This document shows positions 25,761 to 33,359 of a stretch of DNA of 47,425 nucleotides, piece by piece. How positions within the stretch are numbered: the stretch's first letter is position 1; each line of letters begins with the position of its first letter. A program made the position numbers and the translations under genes. The notes beneath the pieces were generated by a model. It was not told the origin of the DNA. It worked only from the letters and a program-made list of their open reading frames with translations, and searched no databases. Source of the DNA: UBA4742 sp037138595 (GTDB lineage: Bacteria > Actinomycetota > Acidimicrobiia > Acidimicrobiales > Acidimicrobilacustridaceae); the NCBI GenBank assembly GCA_037138595.1, contig JBAXIB010000025.1, positions 1-47,425 on the forward strand, written 5' to 3'.

Positions 25761-27710
25761 TCAAATATCGAGGAACCGCACGTCCTTTGCGTTGGTCTGA
25801 ATAAATTTTTTGCGGGACTCCACGTCGTCGCCCATTAGCCGAGAAAACACATCATCAGCAACGACGGTGGTCTCTACCCCGACCTGTAACAGCGTGCGCT
25901 TCTCGGCATCCATCGTGGTTTCGCCGAGCTCGTCGTAATCCATTTCGCCGAGGCCCTTTAATCGCTGGAACTCGCGTTTGTGATTGGGATTCGAGGCCAA
26001 GAAGACTTCCTTTGCCGCGTCATCTTTCAGATAGACCTTCTCACGGCCTACCACGGTGGAATACAACGGTGGTTGCGCGATATAGACATGCTGTTGCTCA
26101 ACAAGGTCTTTCATCTGGCGGAAAAAGAACGTTAAGAGCAGCGTTCGAATATGGCTGCCGTCGACGTCGGCGTCGCACATCAAGATGATCTTGTTGTAGC
26201 GAATCTTGGTCACGTCGAACTCCTCGCCGACTCCAGCACCAATGGCCGAAATCAAGGTCTGGACTTCGTTGTTCTTGAGCATCTTGTCAAGGCGCGCTCG
26301 CTCAACATTCAAGATTTTGCCGCGAATGGGCAAAATTGCTTGCAGGCGAGGATTGCGGGCTTGGGTCGCGGAACCACCGGCCGAGTCGCCCTCGACGATG
26401 AATAACTCGCACTCATCTGGATCGTTGCTGCCACAGTCCTTCAACTTTTCGGGCATGCCAGCGCCTTCGAGCGCTGATTTGCGACGAGTGGCGTCTCGGG
26501 CCGAGCGAGCAGCGATACGGGCGTTGGCCGCTTGCATCGACTTGGCCACCATCTTTTTGGCTTCAGCGGGATTTTCCTCGAGCCAATCGGCAAGTCGCTC
26601 GTTGGTCGCGCGCTCCACCAGGGACCGGACCGACACATTGCCGAGTTTCGCTTTGGTTTGCCCTTCGAACTGCGGCTCACCAAGACGCACACTGATAATT
26701 GCGGTCAGCCCTTCGCGAATATCTTCACCGAGGAGGTTCTCTTCTTTTTCTTTCAGAAGGCCTTTCGCCCGGGCGTACTTGTTGACCGTGATGGTCAGTG
26801 CCTTACGGAAGCCTTCTTCATGCATCCCACCTTCGATGGTGTTGATGCCATTCGCGAACGAATGAAGCCCGTCGGAATTAAACCCGGTGTTCCATTGGAA
26901 CGCGACTTCAACTTCTTGGTTGTCCTCGGACTGTTCGAAGAACCCGACCAACTTGAACAGCGCTTCTTTTGACGAGTTCACGTGGCGAACAAAGTCGATG
27001 ATTCCGCCGTCGTATTTGTAGATCGTCGGGGTGGGATCGTTGCCGGGTCGGTCGTCACGGAACCGAATTTCAAGACTTCGATTCAAAAACGCCATCGTTT
27101 GAAACCGCTCAAGCAGTGTTTGTGTTCGGAATTCGGTTATTTCGAAAATGGTTGGGTCCGGCCAAAAACGAATCGTGGTGCCGGTTCGTCCAGGCGGCGA
27201 ATCGCCAACAACGGCCAATTTCGTATCGAGCTTTCCGCCATTCACGAAATCAAGGAAGTGGCGCTTACCGTCGCGGTCAACTTCGCATTCGAATCGCGCC
27301 GATAATGCGTTCACGACCGAGACGCCGACACCGTGAAGGCCGCCCGAGACTTTGTAACCTTTGCCCTCAAACTTGCCGCCGGTATTGAGTTGGCTCAGTA
27401 CTGCCTCAACTGCAGACATGCCTTTGAGTTTCGGGTCTTTCATTTTGTCGACTGGGATGCCACGGCCATCGTCAATGACTTCGCAACCTCCGTCGGCAAG
27501 CAGGGTCACTTGAATATGGGTCGCGTGACCGGCCATCGCTTCATCAACCGAGTTGTCGACGACTTCATAGACAAGGTGATGAAGCCCGTTGAGACCAGTC
27601 GAACCGATGTACATGCCGGGTCGTTTCCGCACATGTTCAAGGCCTTCAAGAGCCGTGATCGAACTGGCATCGTATGAGTCAGTGGTCTGGGCCAAGACGC
27701 GGCCTTTCAA
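25761..27710 (-). CDS. gyrB: DNA gyrase subunit B
   Basis: 649 residues, full length. It is the ATPase subunit of gyrase. Seen are the GHKL start SSITALEGLEHVRKRPGMYI, ATP-site DNSVDEAMAG, and the Toprim motifs EGDSAGGSA and CDADVDGSHI that hold Mg2+ for strand cleavage, then the C-terminal RLKGLGEMDYDEL. No ATG is available: TTG at 27710 gives the longest protein, and TTG at 27695 has AAAGG seven bases before it and may be the real start. It precedes gyrA in one unit. Confidence 0.97.
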   Translation of the reverse strand: MKGRVLAQTTDSYDASSITALEGLEHVRKRPGMYIGSTGLNGLHHLVYEVVDNSVDEAMAGHATHIQVTLLADGGCEVIDDGRGIPVDKMKDPKLKGMSAVEAVLSQLNTGGKFEGKGYKVSGGLHGVGVSVVNALSARFECEVDRDGKRHFLDFVNGGKLDTKLAVVGDSPPGRTGTTIRFWPDPTIFEITEFRTQTLLERFQTMAFLNRSLEIRFRDDRPGNDPTPTIYKYDGGIIDFVRHVNSSKEALFKLVGFFEQSEDNQEVEVAFQWNTGFNSDGLHSFANGINTIEGGMHEEGFRKALTITVNKYARAKGLLKEKEENLLGEDIREGLTAIISVRLGEPQFEGQTKAKLGNVSVRSLVERATNERLADWLEENPAEAKKMVAKSMQAANARIAARSARDATRRKSALEGAGMPEKLKDCGSNDPDECELFIVEGDSAGGSATQARNPRLQAILPIRGKILNVERARLDKMLKNNEVQTLISAIGAGVGEEFDVTKIRYNKIILMCDADVDGSHIRTLLLTFFFRQMKDLVEQQHVYIAQPPLYSTVVGREKVYLKDDAAKEVFLASNPNHKREFQRLKGLGEMDYDELGETTMDAEKRTLLQVGVETTVVADDVFSRLMGDDVESRKKFIQTNAKDVRFLDI

Positions 27711-27798
27711 GAAGTGCTCTACGAGCAGCGATGGGGGCGATAAACCCTGTCGACTGCCGGCAAAAGTGCTGGTCAGGACGGGAAATCACGATGCCCCG

Positions 27799-27828
27799 AG
27801 TGTATCAGAGCGGTGAGACATTTTTGAC
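27799..27828 (-). promoter_or_regulatory. Candidate gyrB promoter
   Basis: On the minus strand TACACT (complement of 27799-27804) fits a TAnnnT -10 element and is preceded by TG. About 18 bases upstream is GTCAAA (27823-27828), a weak -35. The 162-base gap between DUF721 and gyrB otherwise holds nothing recognisable. Low confidence. Confidence 0.3.
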
Positions 27829-27872
27829 CATATGGAGGGATTTGTGAGCGCCTTGTGCACATACGGGCGTCG

Positions 27873-28223
27873 TTACTTTTCTGGCGTGCCGTGCCCCACT
27901 TCTCGACGCACGCGAACCTCGATCGCTATGACCTCATCAGAACCGGTCGCGGTTGCGATTTGACGCAGGAGGTCCGCTTCAAGAAACCGCAATTGGGTCG
28001 CCCATGCCGGATCATTCACGGCAATGACCAGCGTTCGCTCGCGCAGTGAATGGGGACGGGCGTGTTCGGCAAGTTGCGGTCCAACAATCTCTGCCCAATC
28101 GGCAAAGAGCGACCTTGTCACATCGGGAGACGGTGCGCCCATGCTGCGCACCAACCGTTCGACCGTTTCGCTCAACGGGCGCGGATCGTCTTGGAACGGA
28201 GACGGGAGCGGTTGCCACGGCAT
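27873..28223 (-). CDS. DUF721 (DciA-like) protein
   Basis: 116 residues. The DUF721 core runs from about 22 to 105: FADWAEIVGPQLAEHARP and LRERTLVIAVNDPAWATQL are its signatures. Proteins of this family include DciA, which loads the replicative helicase DnaB in most bacteria lacking DnaC. Position between recF and gyrB is conserved in actinobacteria. It starts 15 bases after recF ends, so it is likely part of the dnaN-recF unit. A helicase-loader role here is inferred from family and place. Confidence 0.88.
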   Translation of the reverse strand: MPWQPLPSPFQDDPRPLSETVERLVRSMGAPSPDVTRSLFADWAEIVGPQLAEHARPHSLRERTLVIAVNDPAWATQLRFLEADLLRQIATATGSDEVIAIEVRVRREVGHGTPEK

Positions 28224-28238
28224 GGGACTGATTGTGCC

Positions 28239-29318
28239 CTACGAAACCCGTACTTGGCCCTTTTCGACCTTCAGCACTAACTCGGGCTTGGCTCCAGGCG
28301 GCAATCCACCCGCTGAAGTCAGCAGTGTCTGACAAACCGGCAAACTTTCAAGCAGCGCCAGGCTTCGACCGGCATCAAGCTCAGAAAACACGTCGTCCAG
28401 TAGGAGCACTGGCGGACTCCCCGCTGCCTCGGTCACCACTTGGTGCGCGGCAAGTCGCAACGCCAGCGCTAGCGACCGTTGTTCGCCCTGCGAAGCGTGA
28501 GTTCGAGCCGCAAGGCCACCGATCGTCAGGTTGATATCGTCTCGGTGAGGTCCGACCAGAGTGAGTCCTCGTCGAAGTTCATCTCGGCGAACGTTCACGA
28601 GGCTCAGGGCTAAGCCTTCATCCCACCAGCTCGACTGGTAGTCGACGGTTACGTCAGCCGAAACATGAGCAACTTGGTCATAAGCCTGCCGCAAAGCTGG
28701 CCCGAGTAAGGCCAACAGCGCGATTCGCTCGCGAGTCAACGCTTCGCCTACTTCCACAAATTTGGAATCCCACACCATCAACGTGGCTTCAATGTCGTCG
28801 GTTAGGCGTCCACCGGATTGCCGTAACAACGCGTTCCGCTGCCGTAGGACCCGGTCCAATTCGCTACGAAGTTGATCGTGACGAGGATGCGCTGCCACCA
28901 GTACATCATCGACATAACGACGCCGTTCGGCCGGACCACCTTTAATCAATTCGAGGTCATCGGGCGCAAAGACAGAGACTCGAAGTGCTCCCAACAAGTC
29001 TCGTGCACGCGACAAGCGCTGACGGTTCACTTGAATACGACTGCGTCCACTCACGACAAGGTCAGCCTCTATTAGCAGACTGCGACCCTCGCGGTCGGCT
29101 TCGGCACGGATGGTTGCCTGGGGCGCTCCAACTCGAACCAGAGCTTCAGTGGGCGCACCACGAAAAGAACCCAGTGTCGCGAGGTACCCAATTGCTTCTA
29201 AAAGGTTTGTCTTACCTTCACCGTTTTCACCAACGATCGCGGTTAAGCCATCGGCAAATTGGACGTCGACTTGGCCATAACTACGAAAATCAGTGAGCCA
29301 GAGCTGTCGAAGAAACAC
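28239..29318 (-). CDS. recF: DNA replication and repair protein RecF
   Basis: 359 residues. An SMC-like ABC ATPase that helps load RecA at gaps through RecFOR. The Walker A motif GENGEGKTNLLEAI, the signature region SQGEQRSLALALRLA and Walker B PVLLLDDVFSELD are intact. The start is GTG 29318, 7 bases after the dnaN stop, with the conserved opening LRQLWLTDFRSY. Gene order dnaA-dnaN-recF is standard. Confidence 0.97.
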   Translation of the reverse strand: MFLRQLWLTDFRSYGQVDVQFADGLTAIVGENGEGKTNLLEAIGYLATLGSFRGAPTEALVRVGAPQATIRAEADREGRSLLIEADLVVSGRSRIQVNRQRLSRARDLLGALRVSVFAPDDLELIKGGPAERRRYVDDVLVAAHPRHDQLRSELDRVLRQRNALLRQSGGRLTDDIEATLMVWDSKFVEVGEALTRERIALLALLGPALRQAYDQVAHVSADVTVDYQSSWWDEGLALSLVNVRRDELRRGLTLVGPHRDDINLTIGGLAARTHASQGEQRSLALALRLAAHQVVTEAAGSPPVLLLDDVFSELDAGRSLALLESLPVCQTLLTSAGGLPPGAKPELVLKVEKGQVRVS

Positions 29319-29325
29319 TCGTGAA

Positions 29326-30420
29326 CTACGAAACCCGAACGGGCATCAATAGGTAGAGAAAGTCATTGCTATCGATCGAACGGAGGAGCGCTGGCTTCAT
29401 CGAATCGGTGGTTTCGAGCGTGACTTCATCGCCAGGGGTGATTTCGATTCCGGCAATGAGATATTCCGGATTGAACGCAACCGTGAGTTCGGTTCCTTCG
29501 TATTGCGCGTCAAGTTCTTCGTGAGCTTGGCCAATTTCTTGGGCAATGGCGACGATCTCCAAGCCTTCCGATCGCATCACCAGCCGGACGGGAGTGGCGT
29601 CAGTTGCGAGCAGCCGCATGCGCCGGACCGCCTCAAGGAGGGCCTCGCGACCAACGGTCAATCGATTTGGCTGACTCGCCGGAATTAACCCTCGATAATT
29701 CGGAAACTCGCCCTCGATGAGGCGAGTAGTCAAACGATTGCCATCAACGTTGAACGTTGCATCGCGCTCGCCCAGCGTCAAGGTCACTTGCTCAGCACCA
29801 ACCAGTAAGCGACCGAGTTCTTTGAGTGCGTTTGAGGGAACCAAAACGCTTTGGCCTTCACTCAAAACTGATGTGCCGGGAAGATCACGCACAGCCAAAC
29901 GGTAGGAATCAGTTGCGACTAGCCGTAAACCGCCCGCTTCGGCGCTCATTTGCACGCCAGTCAAAATGGGTCGAGTTTCTTCGGTACTCGCAGCCACAGT
30001 GACCTGGCGAAGCGCTTCGGCAAACTCAGCGGCGGGAAGCACCACTGCATCTGTTCCGGGTTCTGGAAGTCGCGGAAACTCAGTCGCGGGAATTGTTCGC
30101 ATCGTGAACTCGGCACGACCAGCGGTAATCACCGCGTCTTCGCCAGAAATCGCGATCTCGACCTTTCCTGGCGGTAACGCTCGAGCGATATCACCAATCA
30201 GTTTCGCTGGCAGCACGGTGACACCGTCTTGTTCACCGGTCACCGTCTTGTCAACCAAAATGGTCGTGTCTAAATCGCTACCGGTCAGTCGCAGCTGACC
30301 ACCAGTGAGTTCAAACCGAATGCCACTGAGTACCGGCAAGGAACTCCCTCGACTGGTTACCGCGCGCCCTGCTGCCGAAACTGCTTCGACCAGCTCATCT
30401 CGCTCGCACCGGAACTTCAC
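29326..30420 (-). CDS. dnaN: DNA polymerase III sliding clamp (beta)
   Basis: 364 residues, usual length. Three clamp domains can be followed: KFRCERDELVEAVSAAGRAV opens the first, LPAAEFAEALRQVTVAAS the second, and REALLEAVRRMRLLATD the third. The C-terminus LLMPVRVS is the conserved clamp end. It tethers the replicative polymerase to DNA. The start is GTG 30420, next to the presumed oriC. Confidence 0.97.
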   Translation of the reverse strand: MKFRCERDELVEAVSAAGRAVTSRGSSLPVLSGIRFELTGGQLRLTGSDLDTTILVDKTVTGEQDGVTVLPAKLIGDIARALPPGKVEIAISGEDAVITAGRAEFTMRTIPATEFPRLPEPGTDAVVLPAAEFAEALRQVTVAASTEETRPILTGVQMSAEAGGLRLVATDSYRLAVRDLPGTSVLSEGQSVLVPSNALKELGRLLVGAEQVTLTLGERDATFNVDGNRLTTRLIEGEFPNYRGLIPASQPNRLTVGREALLEAVRRMRLLATDATPVRLVMRSEGLEIVAIAQEIGQAHEELDAQYEGTELTVAFNPEYLIAGIEITPGDEVTLETTDSMKPALLRSIDSNDFLYLLMPVRVS

Positions 30421-30674
30421 GTTGCTCGCTCGCTTTCCCTCACTAGAGATAGATAAGTAAATGAATAGTTGTAGTGATAAGACCTGTGGATTGTGGAAAA
30501 CTCACGGTTTCCGCAGGTCAGAGGCATAGAAGTTATTCGCGACTCATCCCCAATAATTCACAGGTTGGCACGACGGCTGAGGTTGCAGTGGGATAACTCG
30601 ATGGTCATGCACGGTCGCGCGCGATGTCACCCACACGTCATCCACGGGGTTGTCCAGAGTGACAACGATGTGAT
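30421..30674. other. Presumed chromosomal origin (oriC) between dnaA and dnaN
   Basis: The 254-base gap holds an AT-rich stretch (about 30443-30480) and several DnaA-box-like 9-mers near TTATCCACA/TTGTCCACA. These include TGTGGATTG (30485), TGTGGAAAA (30492, one mismatch), TCATCCCCA (30544), TAATTCACA (30554), TCATCCACG (30638) and TTGTCCAGA (30650, one mismatch to the actinobacterial form). Boxes are degenerate and no perfect copy was found. Position between dnaA and dnaN is the usual actinobacterial oriC. It also contains the dnaN leader. Confidence 0.75.
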
Positions 30675-32075
30675 TCATTTGCCGTTCCTGATGATCTTGG
30701 TCAGTTCGGTTACCTGGTCATAGATCTGGCGGCGCTCCTTCATGAGCGCACTGATTTTTTCGACGGCATGAATCACGGTGGTGTGATCGCGCCCGCCAAA
30801 TTCTCTGGCAATCGCGGGATAACTCATGTCGGTCATTTCCCGAAAAACGTACATGCCGATTTGGCGAGCGGTAACCAGTGGTCGTCGCCGACTCTTGCCC
30901 TGAATTTCGTCGATCGAAAATTCGAACATCTCGGAGGTAGCCGTGAGAATGACCGCCGGAGTGATCTGACGCGGCTGGCTGTCTTTGAGAATGTCTGACA
31001 ACACTCGCTCGGCAAGGTCGATCGACATGTCCTGATTGGTGAGACTCGCATAGGCACAAACTCGAATGAGTGCGCCTTCAAGTTCGCGAATGTTGTTGGT
31101 GATGTGGGTGGCGATGAATTCAAGAACGTCAGGAGGTGGCGCGACTGATTCACTTTCAGCCTTCTTATGCAAAATCGCTAGCCGGGTCTCGAGGTCAGGC
31201 GGATTGATCTCGGTGATCAAACCCATCTTGAATCGGCTGCGAAGCCGATCTTCAAGGGTAGGAATTGCATCTGGCGGTCGATCCGATGACAACACGATCT
31301 GGCGATTGGCCTGATGAAGCGCGTTGAAGGTGTGGAAGAGCTCTTCTTGGAGTCCTTCGCGACCTTCAATGAACTGGATGTCGTCCAAGAGTAAGACATC
31401 GACTTCGCGGTAGCGCTTCTTAAAGTCAGCGGGTGAGTTGGTGCGAATTGCATCAACGAATTCGTTGAGGAACGTTTCGGTCGAAACATATTGCACCGTA
31501 AACGATGGGTAATTTTCGTTGACATAGTGCGCGATGGCTTGCAATAGGTGGGTTTTACCCAATCCTGCGTCGCCATAGATGAACAACGGGTTGTAAGACC
31601 GAGCTGGAGTTTCTGCCACGGACAGCGCGGCGGCATGCGCAAATCGATTCGACGTTCCGGTCACGAATGCTTCAAAGGTGTAACGAGGATTGACCGGCAA
31701 ACTTCCTGATTGAACCGCAGTCACCGGTTCAACGCGGTCATCGATCGACGAGGTGCCGCTACCGGCCGACGAGATGAATCCAGACAAACTTTTGCTCGTC
31801 GCTTCGTCAGTTGTGACGGTCGCGACGTCGGTGTGAACTTCGAGTTTGAGTACGAGGTCTGGACCACCTGCATCGACCAACACACTGTTCACCAATGTGA
31901 GATAGCGACCCTCAATTCGCTCGCGCACAAGTGAACTCGGAACCCCGAGCACAAGTGTCTTGTGGTCGAATGTGATGGGCTGAACTTCATTGAATGAAGT
32001 CAGCCAAACCGCATCCGAAACTTGCTCGCGGAGCATGTCGGTACAGGCTTTCCACAGGATCTCAGCGTCGTCCAC
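30675..32075 (-). CDS. dnaA: Chromosomal replication initiator DnaA
   Basis: About 466 residues from GTG 32075. Domain I begins DDAEILWKACTDMLREQVSDAVW; a short linker leads to domain III with YTFEAFVTGTSNRFAHAAA, Walker A GDAGLGKTHLLQAIAHYV and Walker B DVLLLDDIQFI. Domain IV carries the box-reading helix FGGRDHTTVIHAVEKI. It melts oriC and recruits helicase. The frame stays open to 32279, but the extra 68 residues resemble no DnaA. GTG 32111 is another choice; starting at 32075 leaves a pair of inverted DnaA-box-like sites (32104-32135) just upstream, which fits autoregulation. Confidence 0.97.
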   Translation of the reverse strand: MDDAEILWKACTDMLREQVSDAVWLTSFNEVQPITFDHKTLVLGVPSSLVRERIEGRYLTLVNSVLVDAGGPDLVLKLEVHTDVATVTTDEATSKSLSGFISSAGSGTSSIDDRVEPVTAVQSGSLPVNPRYTFEAFVTGTSNRFAHAAALSVAETPARSYNPLFIYGDAGLGKTHLLQAIAHYVNENYPSFTVQYVSTETFLNEFVDAIRTNSPADFKKRYREVDVLLLDDIQFIEGREGLQEELFHTFNALHQANRQIVLSSDRPPDAIPTLEDRLRSRFKMGLITEINPPDLETRLAILHKKAESESVAPPPDVLEFIATHITNNIRELEGALIRVCAYASLTNQDMSIDLAERVLSDILKDSQPRQITPAVILTATSEMFEFSIDEIQGKSRRRPLVTARQIGMYVFREMTDMSYPAIAREFGGRDHTTVIHAVEKISALMKERRQIYDQVTELTKIIRNGK

Positions 32076-32103
32076 CTGCTCGAATGCCTCTCCATGGGTC
32101 ACG

Positions 32104-32135
32104 GTTTCCACAGCAACGTCCACACCTGTGGAAAA
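32104..32135. promoter_or_regulatory. Inverted DnaA-box-like pair before dnaA
   Basis: GTTTCCACA (32104-32112) and TGTGGAAAA (32127-32135) are inverted copies of a 9-mer close to the DnaA box (two and one mismatches). They sit 29-60 bases upstream of the preferred dnaA start. DnaA autoregulation through such sites is well known. Its use here is inferred. Confidence 0.45.
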
Positions 32136-32551
32136 CTTTTGCAATGGGTGAGGCGGGTGCCTCGTTTCCACCAATTGGAATACCACCAGTCGTTGATCAA
32201 CCAGCGGTTCCCAGGGCGGGCTTGGCACCGTAGCACCGAGCAGGAATCGACGCACAGGGGCGCTGAAACGCGGCGTCAAAGACGGTGTTTTCGGCCGTTG
32301 TTTTGGATGCTCGGCATCGTCTGATTTCGCGGAGGATTTTGGGTTATCGGGGCAGGGATGTCTCGCTCGGTTGCCTCGAGGGAGACACAGCCTCTACCCT
32401 GTCCAAACGTTGTCGGGCCAGTCGGCTTTGACGCGACATGACACGCAGATCTTGTCGGCTCCACGAAAAGTGGTCAGCTGACCCCGTTCCCTATGGCAGG
32501 GACCGGTGTAAGTCGTGAGGCCAGGAGGCCTCGTGGTTCAGGAGGAACATC
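32136..32551. other. dnaA-rpmH divergent spacer
   Basis: About 416 bases without a gene, between the dnaA promoter region and rpmH. It holds a structured element at 32350-32404, a perfect 12-base palindrome GGTCAGCTGACC (32472-32483), a small hairpin around TCCCT-ATGGC-AGGGA (about 32488-32502) and GAGGCC-AGGA-GGCCTC (32517-32532). TTGCCT (32371-32376) and TACCCT (32395-32400) with an 18-base spacer could be a plus-strand promoter, although they fall inside the structured element. TTGACG at 32428 is another possible -35. Confidence 0.5.
32350..32404 (+). ncRNA. Possible structured leader element upstream of rpmH
   Basis: Outer 8-bp stem 32350-32357 with 32397-32404 (one G-T), inner 6-bp stem 32359-32364 with 32382-32387, a 1x1 mismatch, then 4 bp (32366-32369 with 32377-32380) and a 7-base loop. 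The wobble pair works only in plus-strand RNA, which would be the rpmH leader. It matches no RNA family I recognise and could be chance in GC-rich sequence. Confidence 0.3.
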
Positions 32552-33057
32552 GTGAAGCGCACTTTTCAGCCCAATACTCGTCGACGATCCAAGCGTCACG
32601 GCTTTCGTCACCGGATGTCGACCCGCGCCGGCCGAGCCGTGTTGCGGTCTCGCCGTCTCAAGGGTCGCCACAAGTTGTCAGCCTGATTTGGCGTATCCGT
32701 GATCGCCGCACGTTTCTTGAACTGCGGCGGTCTGGTCGTAGGGTGCGATCTGGCGTGTTAACCGTCACGTTTGCGCCCAATGCACCCGATTGTGCCGATC
32801 CCCCGGCAGTTGCCTTTGCGGTGGCCCGGAAAGTTGGACCGGCGGTGAAACGCAACCACATTCGGCGACGCATTCGCTCGGCGATGCGTGAAATCCAGGC
32901 CGATTCCCCGCCGATAGTGCCATCTGGGGCGTACCTCATCTCGGTGCGCTCAGAGGCCACGACCAGGACGTATGACGAGTTGAGTAATGATTTGCGGCGA
33001 GCACTCAAAAAACTTGGGCATTCGACTCGGACTGACGCGAGCGAGAACCAATCATGA
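32533..33057 (+). CDS. rnpA: Ribonuclease P protein component (start uncertain, overlaps rpmH)
   Basis: The RNase P protein fold runs from about 32686 to the stop: IWRIRDRRTFLELRRSGRRV, then AFAVARKVGPAVKRNHIRRR (the RNR motif), then ATTRTYDELSNDLRRAL. It helps the catalytic RNA mature tRNA 5' ends. The usual start position has no ATG, GTG or TTG; CTG 32683, overlapping the rpmH TGA, would give about 124 residues, the family norm. The nearest canonical start is GTG 32533, with AGGAGG four bases before it, which would give 174 residues and enclose rpmH in another frame, as in Thermus. The listed start follows that reading. Its stop overlaps the yidD ATG. Confidence 0.9.
   Translation: MVQEEHREAHFSAQYSSTIQASRLSSPDVDPRRPSRVAVSPSQGSPQVVSLIWRIRDRRTFLELRRSGRRVRSGVLTVTFAPNAPDCADPPAVAFAVARKVGPAVKRNHIRRRIRSAMREIQADSPPIVPSGAYLISVRSEATTRTYDELSNDLRRALKKLGHSTRTDASENQS
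32552..32686 (+). CDS. rpmH: Ribosomal protein bL34
   Basis: 44 residues from GTG 32552: KRTFQPNTRRRSKRHGFR, then MSTRAGRAVLRSRRLKGR and a C-terminal HKLSA, the complete bL34 pattern. A strong SD AGGAGG lies 6 bases before the GTG. It is a small basic protein of the large ribosomal subunit. It heads the rnpA-yidD-yidC-khpB-rsmG run and is divergent from dnaA, the standard arrangement. The rnpA frame is open across the whole gene. Confidence 0.97.
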   Translation: MKRTFQPNTRRRSKRHGFRHRMSTRAGRAVLRSRRLKGRHKLSA

Positions 33058-33359
33058 TGGTCAGTGGGATCGAACCGCGACCGACCGGCAATGCCTTTCG
33101 GACGCAGAGCTTGGCAGCAAAATGGTTGAGAATAGTCATACATGGCTATCAGTACATGTTTTCGTGGCGGGTTTCGCCGTGCCGGTTTGATCCCACTTGC
33201 TCAACCTATGCAATGGATGCGATTGAAACGCATGGTGCATGGCGCGGTGCAACGCTTTCAATTCGCCGCATTGGTCGTTGTCATCCTTGGGGTGGCTATG
33301 GCTGGGATCCAGTACCAGGCCGATCCGATGTGCCACATGATGGGGGGCAAGAGTCATGA
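33054..33359 (+). CDS. yidD: Membrane protein insertion efficiency factor YidD
   Basis: 101 residues. After an N-terminal extension of about 22 residues the family core begins with WLRIVIHGYQYMFSW. It carries CRFDPTCSTYAMDAIETHG (invariant Cys residues) and RIGRCHPWGGYGWDPVP. YidD is a small peripheral protein that aids YidC-dependent insertion. ATG overlaps the rnpA stop (ATGATG region) and its own stop overlaps the yidC ATG, so the three are translationally coupled. An in-frame later start is possible. Confidence 0.93.
   Translation: MMVSGIEPRPTGNAFRTQSLAAKWLRIVIHGYQYMFSWRVSPCRFDPTCSTYAMDAIETHGAWRGATLSIRRIGRCHPWGGYGWDPVPGRSDVPHDGGQES

Noticed and set aside
30493..30723. Plus-strand frame across the dnaA-dnaN spacer
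   Set aside because: It runs through the presumed origin and into the dnaA end, with no homology or convincing ribosome site.
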